Origin: Verrucomicrobiota bacterium
Lineage (GTDB): Bacteria > Verrucomicrobiota > Verrucomicrobiia > Verrucomicrobiales > Akkermansiaceae
DNA: 64,000 bases
Direction of reading: 5' to 3'
Assembly (NCBI GenBank): GCA_030835305.1
Contig: JAURPJ010000015.1
Span: 124,001 to 188,000 of the forward strand
The notes below the pieces were generated by a model. That model was not told the DNA's origin, made no database searches, and saw nothing but the letters and a program-made list of their open reading frames with translations. A program made the translations under genes and the position numbers. Position 1 is the first letter of the stretch. Every line of letters begins with the position of its first letter. This document shows, piece by piece, positions 17,700 to 25,970 of the stretch.

Positions 17700-18281
17700 A
17701 TGATCGCGCGATTAAAAGGTGTAGTTTGGGAGGCTCTGCCCGGAAGAGTGGTTGTGGGAGCTGGAGGGGTCGGTTATTTGGTCCAGTTGCCGCTTTCGAC
17801 TTATGATCAGCTGAATCCGCTTGAGGGAGACTCGATTGACCTGCGGATTTACCAGCACGTGCGGGAGAATTCATTGACTTTGTATGGGTTTGCGCGGGAT
17901 GAGGAGAAGGATGTCTTCATGCTTTTGATTGATCGGGTGAGTGGGATCGGTCCGGCGACTGCTTTGGCTGTTCTGGGTGGATTGCCGGTTGAGGGGTTTA
18001 AGCAGGCAGTGATTCAGGGCGATGCCGAGGGAATTTGCGGAGTGAAGGGAATCGGAAAGAAAACCGCCGAGCGAATTATTTTAGAGCTGAAGGACAAGGT
18101 GGGGGTTGTCGAGACCTGGGATTCAGGTCCCGACCGGACTACCTCGGCCCGCGATGCGGAAATGGGTCTGATGGCCCTTGGATTCAAACAAGCGGAGGCA
18201 CGGAAGGCGGTTGATCGGGTTTTGAAGGAGAAACCTGGGGCCGATAGTGCCGAGCTGATCCGCCTTGGTTTGAGGGGCTAG
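17700..18281 (+). CDS. ruvA: Holliday junction DNA helicase subunit RuvA
   Basis: 193 residues. Binds four-way junctions and loads RuvB for branch migration. The N-terminal OB fold reads MIARLKGVVWEALPGRVVV through RIYQHVRENSLTLYGF. The helix-hairpin-helix pair is RVSGIGPATALAVLGG near 82 and ICGVKGIGKKTAERIILELKDK near 108. The C-terminal domain III (AEMGLMALGFKQAEARKAV) contacts RuvB. Length is normal. ruvB and ruvC are not in the window. The remnant at 18292 is on the opposite strand just downstream. Confidence 0.95.
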   Translation: MIARLKGVVWEALPGRVVVGAGGVGYLVQLPLSTYDQLNPLEGDSIDLRIYQHVRENSLTLYGFARDEEKDVFMLLIDRVSGIGPATALAVLGGLPVEGFKQAVIQGDAEGICGVKGIGKKTAERIILELKDKVGVVETWDSGPDRTTSARDAEMGLMALGFKQAEARKAVDRVLKEKPGADSAELIRLGLRG

Positions 18282-18291
18282 CAGTCCCTCG

Positions 18292-18686
18292 AAAAAGCTC
18301 TGGGCGCTTATATGTCCGAGGCTTGTCTGTTGGTTCGAGATAGTACGATGTTGTTCCTCTTTTGGATCTTTAAAGCTTTTGCGAAGAGCGTCATATTCTT
18401 TGCGAAGCGAGCTCAATTCGCTTTCGCGCTCTGAAATTTGATGGAGGAGGTTAGCGAGTTCACGAAGGATCACGGAGTGGTTTGGGGCAACCCGGAGACC
18501 TGAGTTTCTGCCTATTGCCGCGCCGCCCTGACGAACCCAGTTGTGCATTTTCAATTGGTTGATTCCAAACTCTTTGAAAGCGTTTGCAACACCTTCACGC
18601 CCGTCCTTGGCGTTGTAGTTGTTTACTCACTTGAGAACCACGGCCTTTTCAGCTGAGGTGTAGCGCTTCCAATTCTTGCTGGCCAA
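18292..18686 (-). pseudogene. Relic of a transposase-like HTH protein
   Basis: From a TTG at 18686 the minus strand reads LASKNWKRYTSAEKAVVLK, then an in-frame TGA (18627-18629). It continues VNNYNAKDGREGVANAFKEFGINQLKMHNWVRQ, a transposase-type helix-turn-helix, and then a coiled coil (LANLLHQISERESELSSLRK). The pattern resembles short HTH proteins related to IS3 OrfA. The stop in mid-domain and lack of a natural end suggest a dead copy; the frame runs on antisense into ruvA without meaning. No flanking inverted repeats were found. Confidence 0.55.
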
Positions 18687-18738
18687 GTGGAATAGTTAAT
18701 AACAGAAATCAAGCTGGCGTCAGGAGAATGCTATACTT

Positions 18739-19392
18739 TCATAGCTTTACATGATCTCTTATAATTTCATAGACTTCAGTCATCGAAACAGCGATTTCCA
18801 TGCAGTTTTGCGCAACAGTGTTCCTATGAGCATACTTTAAGAAGCCGATAAAAATATCAACTTCGGGGGTTGTTTCCAGATCACTTACCCCATCACCAAC
18901 CATAATAAACATGTTTGGTCCAAGACTGGCGCGAATTGATTTAACGATTTCAGGTTTCCCGCCGGATCTCGTCGTCGGGTAATCTTTGTCAAATCCGAGG
19001 TACTCCCCAGCCTTGCCAAATTGCAAGGGAACTGCTTCGACCCTTGAGATTCCCAGCTCTTGGGCCAGTGGGGCAATACAGGGAGCGAAGCCTCCTGAAA
19101 TGATGATGCTCTCCCATCCCAGCTCCTTCAGGTTTGCGATTGTCTCTTTCGCGGTGGGCTCGATGGTTTGAAGATACATTTTGCCGACCTCTTCACACTG
19201 TGCCCGTGTGGGCCGAATGAGATTGAGACGTCTCGTAAAGACTTCTTCGACAGGCACTACTCCATCCATGGCGAGATTGGTCAGATCTTCCACTTCCTTG
19301 AAAATCGGGTCCCCGGCGATCCGGGCCAATTCGTCTACTCCTTCGATCGATGACAGGGTGGAGTCGCAGTCAAAAGCGATGACTTTTTTCAT
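18739..19392 (-). CDS. serB: Phosphoserine phosphatase (HAD family)
   Basis: 217 residues. Last step of serine synthesis. HAD motif I is FDCDSTLSSIEGVDELA, with D8 as nucleophile and D10; motif II is IISGGFAPCI with Ser near 99. Motif III Lys is in GGKPEIVKSI near 145, and motif IV is MVGDGVSDLETTPEVD near 168. The ordering and spacing are those of SerB. A related HAD phosphatase specificity cannot be excluded. The L,D-transpeptidase gene ends 6 bases upstream and bioB is before that, so these are likely one operon. Confidence 0.85.
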   Translation of the reverse strand: MKKVIAFDCDSTLSSIEGVDELARIAGDPIFKEVEDLTNLAMDGVVPVEEVFTRRLNLIRPTRAQCEEVGKMYLQTIEPTAKETIANLKELGWESIIISGGFAPCIAPLAQELGISRVEAVPLQFGKAGEYLGFDKDYPTTRSGGKPEIVKSIRASLGPNMFIMVGDGVSDLETTPEVDIFIGFLKYAHRNTVAQNCMEIAVSMTEVYEIIRDHVKL

Positions 19393-19398
19393 AATAGA

Positions 19399-19860
19399 TC
19401 AGGAAATGTGGACCGTTGCTCCAATCGGGGTTAGGTCAAAAAGACGCAGCATGTCTCGATTTCGGAGTCTGATGCACCCTTGTGACGCTGGGTTTCCGAT
19501 TTGATCTTCGGCATGGGTGCCATGAAAGTAGATATAGCGGCAATAGGTGTTGGAGTTTTTTTTGTCGAGGCCTTCAAGCCAAAGGATGCGAGTGAGAATA
19601 GCGTCGTCACTTTCTTCGCCGTTCCAGACGGCCCGTGGAATACGGCCTTTAAAGCTGGTGAAGATGGGCGCGCCTTCGCCGATACGCTCGCGGATCACGA
19701 AGTTGCCGGTAGGGGTGCGGTAGGAACCCTCTTGGAATCCCGGGCCCTTGGCTGCTGTTGAAACAGGGGCTTGGAAGACTCTCTTGTCGTTTCTGAAGAG
19801 AATGACTTCCTGGCGATCGAGAGAAACCTCGATGCAACAATGATTGTCCTGCCCATTCAT
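19399..19860 (-). CDS. L,D-transpeptidase (YkuD domain)
   Basis: 153 residues with no obvious signal peptide: the YkuD domain begins almost at once (CIEVSLDRQEVILFRNDKR). The catalytic block is YFHGTHAEDQIGNPASQGCIRLRN, with the His and the Ser-x-Gly-Cys motif (nucleophile Cys near 128). The family forms 3-3 peptidoglycan cross-links or anchors lipoproteins. Lack of an export signal is odd for a periplasmic enzyme; a start further upstream is limited by bioB, which ends 14 bases away. It could be a cytoplasmic or non-classically exported form. Confidence 0.85.
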   Translation of the reverse strand: MNGQDNHCCIEVSLDRQEVILFRNDKRVFQAPVSTAAKGPGFQEGSYRTPTGNFVIRERIGEGAPIFTSFKGRIPRAVWNGEESDDAILTRILWLEGLDKKNSNTYCRYIYFHGTHAEDQIGNPASQGCIRLRNRDMLRLFDLTPIGATVHIS

Positions 19861-19874
19861 CGGTGCGCTGAAAA

Positions 19875-20870
19875 TCAGGCAAGCTGCGGCTCTGCGGGGC
19901 GCGATTCGTCAGAATCCGGGGCTTCGAGGCTGCGGTTTGGTTCCTGCGGTTTCATGCCGAGGCGATCGATGAGAGAGAGGTCTTTTTCGATGGCCGGATT
20001 CTTGGCAGTCAGAAGCTTGTCGCCGTAGAAAATAGAGTTGGCTCCCGCGAAGAAGCAAAGGGTCTGGGCTTCCTCGGAAAGTTGGGTGCGACCAGCGGAA
20101 AGGCGGACTTTGGCCTTGGGAACTGCCAGTCGGGCCAGGGCAATGATGCGGACGAGTTCGAAGACATCGACTCCTTGCTCCTCAGCCAGCGGGGTGCCGG
20201 GCATTGGCATGAGTGAGTTGATGGGGACAGACTCGGGTTGCGGATTAAAGCTTGAGATGACTTCCAGCATTTTGAGGCGGTCTTCCGTGGTTTCGCCGAG
20301 TCCGAGGATCCCGCCGCAGCAGATGGACATTCCGGCATCCTGCGCGTGGCGGATGGTATTAAGACGATCCTGAAAGGTGTGGGTGGTTACAATGTTCGGA
20401 TAGTGTTCCGGCGAGGTGTCGATGTTGTGATTGTAAGCGGTCACTCCGGCTTCCTTGAGCTTTTCCGCTTCGGAAGGTCCGAGTTCACCGAGGGTGACAC
20501 AAACTTCCATGCCGAGTTCGGAAACATCGCGGACGATGTCGAGGACTTGTTCGAAGCGCTGGGTGCCTTCGCGGACTCCGCGCCAGGCGGCGCCCATGCA
20601 AAAACGGGTGGAGCCGCTCTCGCGGGCTGCTTTGGCTCGCTCCATGATGTCGCATTTCTCCATGAGACGTTCGGCATCGACACCGCTTTTGTAGCGGGCG
20701 GACTGCGCGCAGTAGGAGCAATCCTCGGAGCAGCCTCCGGTTTTGATGGAAAGGAGGGTGCAAAGTTGGACTTCCGCGGCGGGCCAGTTTTCCTCGTGGA
20801 TCCGGCGGGAACACTGGATGAGGTCAAAGAGGGGAAGTTGGTAGAGTGTATTGAGTTCTTCGAAGGTCAT
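19875..20870 (-). CDS. bioB: Biotin synthase
   Basis: 331 residues. Radical SAM enzyme inserting sulfur into dethiobiotin. The cluster motif is CSEDCSYCAQSARY near residue 45-60 (CxxxCxxC). Other BioB signatures are RFCMGAAWRG, AYNHNIDTSPEHYPNI and GGILGLGETTEDR, and an Arg in the second cluster region is in RLSAGRTQLSEEAQ. Length is normal, with a short extension after the conserved core. A secreted protein gene ends 18 bases upstream. No other bio genes are present. Confidence 0.95.
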   Translation of the reverse strand: MTFEELNTLYQLPLFDLIQCSRRIHEENWPAAEVQLCTLLSIKTGGCSEDCSYCAQSARYKSGVDAERLMEKCDIMERAKAARESGSTRFCMGAAWRGVREGTQRFEQVLDIVRDVSELGMEVCVTLGELGPSEAEKLKEAGVTAYNHNIDTSPEHYPNIVTTHTFQDRLNTIRHAQDAGMSICCGGILGLGETTEDRLKMLEVISSFNPQPESVPINSLMPMPGTPLAEEQGVDVFELVRIIALARLAVPKAKVRLSAGRTQLSEEAQTLCFFAGANSIFYGDKLLTAKNPAIEKDLSLIDRLGMKPQEPNRSLEAPDSDESRPAEPQLA

Positions 20871-20888
20871 GAAGTTGGTGGTCGAAAG

Positions 20889-21560
20889 TTAGCGAATCCA
20901 CTTGCCGGATACTGTGGGCAGCTTACCGAAAGAGAGTGCGGAGTAGTCGGTCTTCCCTTTTGCTCCGATGAGGGGAGTGCCGACGCGACGACTCCAGACA
21001 GCCGACATGCTTTCGCCGGTGTGGCATCCCCAGCTCTGGCAGTGGGCATTTTTGTTGAAGGCGCGGCGTCTGATTTTGCCAAGGTCGCGCTCGTGAATCC
21101 AGGCTTGGCTTACGGCCATCACGTCACTGCCGTAATCGAGCATGAAGCAGTGGCGATTTGAATGGCCGAAAAAATCGAAGGTGAGGATGTCGCGCTGGCG
21201 GTTGATCGCGGAGATGGCCTGGTCGCCTGAGTTGATCCAGACAAGCCTGGCGCCGCGTTTGGCGGCCTGTTCCGCGATCCATTTGGTGTAGGGTTTTTTG
21301 TCTTCGCGACCGCGCGTGACGTAGCCGTTTTGATAAACGATCCAGGTGAGCGAGGCGCTTGAACCATAGGATTTACGAAGTTCGTCCATGCGCATGGTCG
21401 AGGCGCGGACGAAGTTGGCCCACCAGCGGTCGTGCCGGTCCCGCTCGACACGCAGGTTTTCCCACTTTCGTGAGGCGGGTCCTCCGCAAAGAATGACGTG
21501 CTCTTTTCCAAAAAGAGGCAGTCCGAGCGCGAGTAAAAGTGAGAGGACCAAAAACTTCAT
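20889..21560 (-). CDS. Secreted protein of unknown function, possible caspase-like fold
   Basis: 223 residues from ATG at 21560, which gives a signal peptide (MKFLVLSLLLALGLPLFGKE). The domain starts with a strand HVILCGGPASRKWENLRVE, then helices. Two elements suggest a clan CD cysteine peptidase fold: a strand ending in His (ILTFDFFGHSNRHCF) and a later strand followed by Cys (NAHCQSWGCHTGESMSAVW). This is the usual His-Cys dyad arrangement of caspase, gingipain and CHAT families, but the sequences are too distant to be sure. Probably co-transcribed with bioB. It may instead be an unknown secreted hydrolase. Confidence 0.55.
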   Translation of the reverse strand: MKFLVLSLLLALGLPLFGKEHVILCGGPASRKWENLRVERDRHDRWWANFVRASTMRMDELRKSYGSSASLTWIVYQNGYVTRGREDKKPYTKWIAEQAAKRGARLVWINSGDQAISAINRQRDILTFDFFGHSNRHCFMLDYGSDVMAVSQAWIHERDLGKIRRRAFNKNAHCQSWGCHTGESMSAVWSRRVGTPLIGAKGKTDYSALSFGKLPTVSGKWIR

Positions 21561-21741
21561 GGGCGGAGTATGTCCCTGCTTGGAGGCGGCTTCAAGGCTG
21601 GAGGCGATTAGTTCGGCTCTCAATAGGGAGGGGCAGGCGATTCGCGGTGATCTGTTTCAGCCGGCCCATTTCTGATGTTTTGGATGGTTTGCTTCGCGGG
21701 TGGAGAGGACTCCGTATGCTTTGCGAAAATAGCAGCATTTT

Positions 21742-22734
21742 TCAGCCGGCCCCTTCACCGGTTTTGAAAGCAACTAGCATTTGCCCAGATTCCTGCGGTG
21801 AGGATCCTTTGCTGTGAAGGAAGGCGGTAAGGATCAAGAGTTCTTTTCCGCTTTGATCTCTGATTTTGGAAACCGCCGCGTTTGCGAAGGCAATCGATTT
21901 CCCGGGTGTTTTTAGATCCAGTTTTTTCAGTGGGAACCCATCGGAATCGCAGAGAAAGAGGCCCCATGTTCCCCAGTTCCCGCGGCTGCCCTGAACTTCC
22001 TGTAAGTAGAAGGATCTGTCTTTCCAAATGAACTTGCTTCGGTCGCCGATATTGCCGTTTGCACCCCGTTTGATAAATGCCTGATTTAGTGCCCGTGACG
22101 GGGACGCCTCCCATCTTTCAAAGTTGGTCAGGGTGCCTGAAGCCAGTTGATCGACCTGCGCACGCTTGTAGTAGTGAAAGCGAAGCCGGATCTTCGACGT
22201 CGAGAGATGGCCCTTCATGAACTCCACGGTTTCAAAGCTGGGCGTGCCTTCGGCGGTCGGGGCGAGAGTTCGGGGCAGGTCGATTTCGCGATCATGTTTC
22301 CCGGAGCGCAGGGCTTTGAGGTCGGGGTAGGATCTCAAGCGAATCCAGCATGAATTGGGAGCATCCTTTTCGTATGCGAGCAGGAAGGTGCCATCATCAG
22401 CCTGGTGAACCGTTGCTTGCGAGCCATGTTGATCCAGTTCGACGAGATGCCTCCAATTCTTAAGATCTATCGACTCGGAAAGATGGACCGAGAACACACC
22501 ATTCCTCAGAGTGTGCGAAACTCCGAAGCAGGCACCGTTTTTTGTGGAACGAGCCTGGAAGACATCAAGGCAGTCCATCCCGTGTCCTTTGTCGTCACGG
22601 AGTTTGAAGATAAGAAGGTCTGCTTTGCTGGTATTTTCCAGCCGTGTGGCGAGAGCCAAATCCTCTTTGGGGATCCCCTGACAGGACTGAAGACAATAGA
22701 GCAGTGCGAAAAAGAAAATGTGGGAAGTCACCAT
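21742..22734 (-). CDS. Secreted protein, probable glycoside-hydrolase-like five-bladed propeller
   Basis: 330 residues. An N-terminal signal peptide includes ALLYCLQSCQG, possibly a lipobox. The sequence has repeated propeller phrases: SVHLSESIDLKNWRHLVELD, TFLLAYEKDAPNSCWIRLRSYPDLKAL, FIWKDRSFYLQEVQGSRGNWGTWGLF. The ES.DL.NW motif is typical of GH43, GH32 and GH117 propellers. Acidic catalytic residues are not confidently placed. The PatB-type C-S lyase gene is 81 bases upstream on the same strand. Substrate unknown; a polysaccharide is likely from the genome context. Confidence 0.5.
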   Translation of the reverse strand: MVTSHIFFFALLYCLQSCQGIPKEDLALATRLENTSKADLLIFKLRDDKGHGMDCLDVFQARSTKNGACFGVSHTLRNGVFSVHLSESIDLKNWRHLVELDQHGSQATVHQADDGTFLLAYEKDAPNSCWIRLRSYPDLKALRSGKHDREIDLPRTLAPTAEGTPSFETVEFMKGHLSTSKIRLRFHYYKRAQVDQLASGTLTNFERWEASPSRALNQAFIKRGANGNIGDRSKFIWKDRSFYLQEVQGSRGNWGTWGLFLCDSDGFPLKKLDLKTPGKSIAFANAAVSKIRDQSGKELLILTAFLHSKGSSPQESGQMLVAFKTGEGAG

Positions 22735-22815
22735 CTTTTTTACCTGCGTTTTTCGGGAGTGTTATCAGCAGGTTTGTGGGGCGGAGTTTTTCGTGGCTGG
22801 CGTGGTCGCGAGCAT

Positions 22816-23952
22816 TCAGGAGCCCACTACCGTGCAAAACTTATCGAGAGCTGATTTGAGTCGTTCGGTTTGGGTGCCGAAGTTCATGCGGACACATCGG
22901 GGGTGGCCGAAGAAGGCTCCGTCGGAAAGAAAGAGGCCGGCGTCTTCCACAGCCCGAATCGGGTTCTCGATTTGAAGTGCCGTGCAGTCGATCCAGGCCA
23001 GATAGGTGGCTTCGATTTGAGGCACTTTGGCGCCCGGGATTCTTTCACGAATGGTCGAGGTGAGGAGGTCACGGTTGGTGCGCAGGTAGGCGAGGAGGTC
23101 TTGTCGCCAGGGCTCGCCGTGTTTGTAAGCAGCTTCGGCTGCGTAGTATGCGATGCAATTGATTTCGGGAAGGGTGTGACCGCGGGCGGCGGTGAAGCGG
23201 CGACGGATGGAGTCGTTTGGAATAACGGCGAAGGCGTATCCGAGTCCCGCGATGTTGTAGGTCTTGCTGGGAGCGAGTAAAGTTATGGTGCGGTCACGAA
23301 GTGCTTCGGACAAATTGAGAGCGGAGAAGTGCGGGGTTTCTAATTCGTCAAGGATGAGGTCGCAGTGGATCTCGTCGGACAGGAGAATAAGGTTGTGTTT
23401 TTCGCAAAAGCTTGCGAGTTGCGTGATTTCATTTTCCGTGAACACGCGACCCATCGGGTTTTGTGGATTGCTGAGGACGAAGATCTTGGTGTCAGGAGTG
23501 ACCTTGTCCTCGAGCGCCTGCCAATCAAAGGTCCACTTGCCGCCGGAATCGACGTGATCGACGGTGAGGAGTTCCATGGCAGCATCGTGATGAATGCCCA
23601 GGAACGGTGGGTAAACCGGAGTGCAGGTGAGGACTTTGTCCCCGGCTTTGCCAAAGGCACGGGCTGCGAGCGAGAGAGCCGGGACTAGGCCGCCGAGGTG
23701 AACAATTTCCTCCTCAGGCGCAGAGTAGCCGATGCGATTTTGAAGGTAGCTTTGCAGGGTTTCGACAAGAGAAGGATGCGTTTGAGCATATCCAAAGACG
23801 CCGTGGTCGACGCGCGAGCGGATGGCCTCAATGACTTCGGGAGGCGAGACGAAGTCCATGTCGGCGACCCAGAGCGGATTGAGCTCGGGGCGCTTGTCCC
23901 ACTTGAGTGAACCGGTCCCGCGCCGGGCGATGGGCGTGTCGAAGTCTGTCAT
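22816..23952 (-). CDS. PatB/MalY-type pyridoxal-phosphate C-S lyase
   Basis: 378 residues, fold-type I aminotransferase. The start SLKWDKRPELNPLWVADMDFVSPPEV is diagnostic for the MalY/PatB (cystathionine beta-lyase) subfamily. LSNPQNPMGRVF near 170, SDEIHCDLI near 203 and APSKTYNIAGLGYAF near 235 with PLP-binding Lys are present. It would cleave cystathionine or other cysteine conjugates to pyruvate, ammonia and a thiol. Length is normal. It is transcribed towards the propeller protein gene and divergently from the sulfatase gene at 24077. Confidence 0.88.
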   Translation of the reverse strand: MTDFDTPIARRGTGSLKWDKRPELNPLWVADMDFVSPPEVIEAIRSRVDHGVFGYAQTHPSLVETLQSYLQNRIGYSAPEEEIVHLGGLVPALSLAARAFGKAGDKVLTCTPVYPPFLGIHHDAAMELLTVDHVDSGGKWTFDWQALEDKVTPDTKIFVLSNPQNPMGRVFTENEITQLASFCEKHNLILLSDEIHCDLILDELETPHFSALNLSEALRDRTITLLAPSKTYNIAGLGYAFAVIPNDSIRRRFTAARGHTLPEINCIAYYAAEAAYKHGEPWRQDLLAYLRTNRDLLTSTIRERIPGAKVPQIEATYLAWIDCTALQIENPIRAVEDAGLFLSDGAFFGHPRCVRMNFGTQTERLKSALDKFCTVVGS

Positions 23953-24076
23953 GTCGGGATGATGACGAAGTTGAGGAAGCGGCCAACAACGAAAGGAGGG
24001 AAAATGAAGAGTCGAATCTGACTTTCATCGACATTCGTCCTTGTTCCCTGAAAAATTCAGAGGGAGGATCGAGGCG

Positions 24077-25528
24077 ATGAAAAGGTGCACGGGAATTTTG
24101 GCTATTCGGTCTTTGTTGTTGGGCGCTGTAATTGCCGGTGAACGCCCGAATGTTGTGCTGATTCTCGCGGACGATATGGGTTACGGGGATGTGCAGGTCT
24201 TGAACGAGGAATCGAACATTCCGACGCCGCATTTGAATGAGTTGGCAAAGGGCGGAGCAATTTTTACGGATGCACACAGTGGCTCGGCTGTTTGCACGCC
24301 CACGCGGTATGGATTGATGACGGGGCGGTATTGTTGGCGTTCCCGCCTGAAGCGCGGAGTGCTCTTTCCGCCGAATGACAAGCCGCTCATCGAAAGCGAC
24401 CGGGTGACCATTGCCAACTTTTTGAAGAAGGAAGGATACCGAACGGGGATGGTCGGGAAGTGGCATTTGGGGATTGGCTGGGCGCGGACTGAAAAGGAGA
24501 ACGTTGTTTTTGACGAGCCCTTTACCGACGGGCCGATTGAGAAGGGCTTTGAGGAATGGTATGGCGTGGCGGCTTCACTTGATATGGTGCCTTATGTCAT
24601 GTTGCGGAATCATCAGGCGGTCGAGAAGACTACGGAGATACAACCAGCGATTGGCTTTCCCAAGTATATCCGGAAGGGGCCAAAGGATCCGAATTTTGAT
24701 CCGGGCGATGCGCTAGATTTATTCGCGAAGGAGGCTGGGAGATTTATTAAAAAGGAGGATGATAAGCCCTTCTTCTTGTATCTGCCACTGACGGGACCGC
24801 ACAAGCCTGTGTGGCCGCACGAGCGCTTTGTGGGGAAGACCAAATTGGGGCCTTACGGTGATTTTGTGCACCAGGTGGATGCGACCGTGGGGATGGTGTT
24901 GAAGTCTCTTGAGGAGTCTGGAAAGGCTGATAACACGATTGTGATTTATACCTCGGACAACGGATCATTCATGTTTCGCCGAGGGGAGAAGGATGATCAT
25001 CATCTCAAGAATGAAAAAGATCAGGGGTATCGGCCGGAAGACCACTCAGCCAATTATCATTGGCGGGGGACAAAGGCCGATGTTTGGGAAGGAGGGCATC
25101 GTGTTCCCTTTTTTGTGACATGGCCCAAGCAGATCAAGGCCGGGACAAAGGTGGATGATGCTGTTTGTCTTACTGATGTTTTGGCGACGGTTGCGGATGT
25201 TATTGGCTCGGAATTGCCAAAGGGAGCGGGCGAGGATAGCTATAGCTTTGCACCCCAGTTAAAGGGCGAAATAAGGGGGACTCGTCCGGGTGTGATCAAT
25301 CACTCCGCTTCGGGGATTTTTGCGATTCGGAAAGGACCGTGGAAGTTGGTTTTGGGCGATGGTTCAGGCGGCCGGCAGAAGCCGAAGGGCAAAGCCTTTG
25401 GACAACCATACCACCTTTATCATCTCGGTGATGATCCCAGCGAGGCCCATAATTTGATCGAGCAGAAGAGTGAGATCGCGCAGGAGATGGAAGCGGAGTT
25501 CGAGAAAATCGTCGGGAAGGACCGGTAG
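24077..25528 (+). CDS. Secreted type-I sulfatase (arylsulfatase-like)
   Basis: 483 residues from ATG at 24077, preceded by GGAGG. The signal peptide is MKRCTGILAIRSLLLGAVIAG. Metal ligands ILADDMGYGD near 29; formylglycine motif C73-T-P-T-R77 followed by YGLMTGR; KWHLGIGW; IYTSDNGSFMF; and FFVTWPKQIKAG. All type-I sulfatase catalytic elements appear, so it is probably active after Cys oxidation by a formylglycine-generating enzyme (not in the window). Predicted periplasmic or extracellular, removing sulfate from polysaccharide or glycan fragments. Confidence 0.93.
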   Translation: MKRCTGILAIRSLLLGAVIAGERPNVVLILADDMGYGDVQVLNEESNIPTPHLNELAKGGAIFTDAHSGSAVCTPTRYGLMTGRYCWRSRLKRGVLFPPNDKPLIESDRVTIANFLKKEGYRTGMVGKWHLGIGWARTEKENVVFDEPFTDGPIEKGFEEWYGVAASLDMVPYVMLRNHQAVEKTTEIQPAIGFPKYIRKGPKDPNFDPGDALDLFAKEAGRFIKKEDDKPFFLYLPLTGPHKPVWPHERFVGKTKLGPYGDFVHQVDATVGMVLKSLEESGKADNTIVIYTSDNGSFMFRRGEKDDHHLKNEKDQGYRPEDHSANYHWRGTKADVWEGGHRVPFFVTWPKQIKAGTKVDDAVCLTDVLATVADVIGSELPKGAGEDSYSFAPQLKGEIRGTRPGVINHSASGIFAIRKGPWKLVLGDGSGGRQKPKGKAFGQPYHLYHLGDDPSEAHNLIEQKSEIAQEMEAEFEKIVGKDR

Positions 25529-25576
25529 TTGGGAGCTCCCGAGTCCACGTTTGACCTGAATGGTTGGCTTTGCCGG

Positions 25577-25936
25577 ATGGACAGCGTTTACCAAAAGCCT
25601 ATTTGGGTTTTACTATTACCCCTCGCGCTTTTTGTGGCCTTGTATTTTGCCTGCCGGAAAGAGAATGGGGCGATTGACGTGGTTGAGCTATACCGGCTGG
25701 CCGTGTGTGCGTCATTGACGAATTTGATGTGGGTGCTTGTTCGGTCTTTTGGTGGGAGGGATGCCGCGAGGATTAGGGCCGATCTGTCTTGCACCGCGAG
25801 TGTTGCCTGTGCCTGGGCGCTGGCTGTGCCCCCTTGGAGGGTGATAGTGAAAAAGCCGGTTGCTGCAATCGTGTTGACGATACTAACAACCTTGAGCCTC
25901 GGTTATTGCGGCGTGTTTTGGGCTGAAAAATTTTGA
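25577..25936 (+). CDS. Small membrane protein of unknown function
   Basis: 119 residues from ATG at 25577 (MDSVYQKPIWVLLLPLALF). Three or four hydrophobic segments are visible: IWVLLLPLALFVALYFAC, the segment around LTNLMWVLV, CTASVACAWALAV and AIVLTILTTLSLGYCGVFW. No family is recognised. It follows the sulfatase gene by about 50 bases and converges with plsX. A shorter protein is also possible; no ribosome binding site decides the start. Confidence 0.5.
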   Translation: MDSVYQKPIWVLLLPLALFVALYFACRKENGAIDVVELYRLAVCASLTNLMWVLVRSFGGRDAARIRADLSCTASVACAWALAVPPWRVIVKKPVAAIVLTILTTLSLGYCGVFWAEKF

Positions 25937-25970
25937 TGCTTGGCCTCTTGGGACACGGGCACGGGCTCTG

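Noticed and set aside
18123-18554. Minus-strand frame running antisense into ruvA
   Set aside because: The first part belongs to the HTH remnant; the part inside ruvA has no family resemblance.
18627-18629. TGA in the HTH remnant as a selenocysteine codon
   Set aside because: There is no redox partner Cys nearby, no suitable hairpin, and the protein is a transposase-like HTH with no natural end. A nonsense mutation is simpler.
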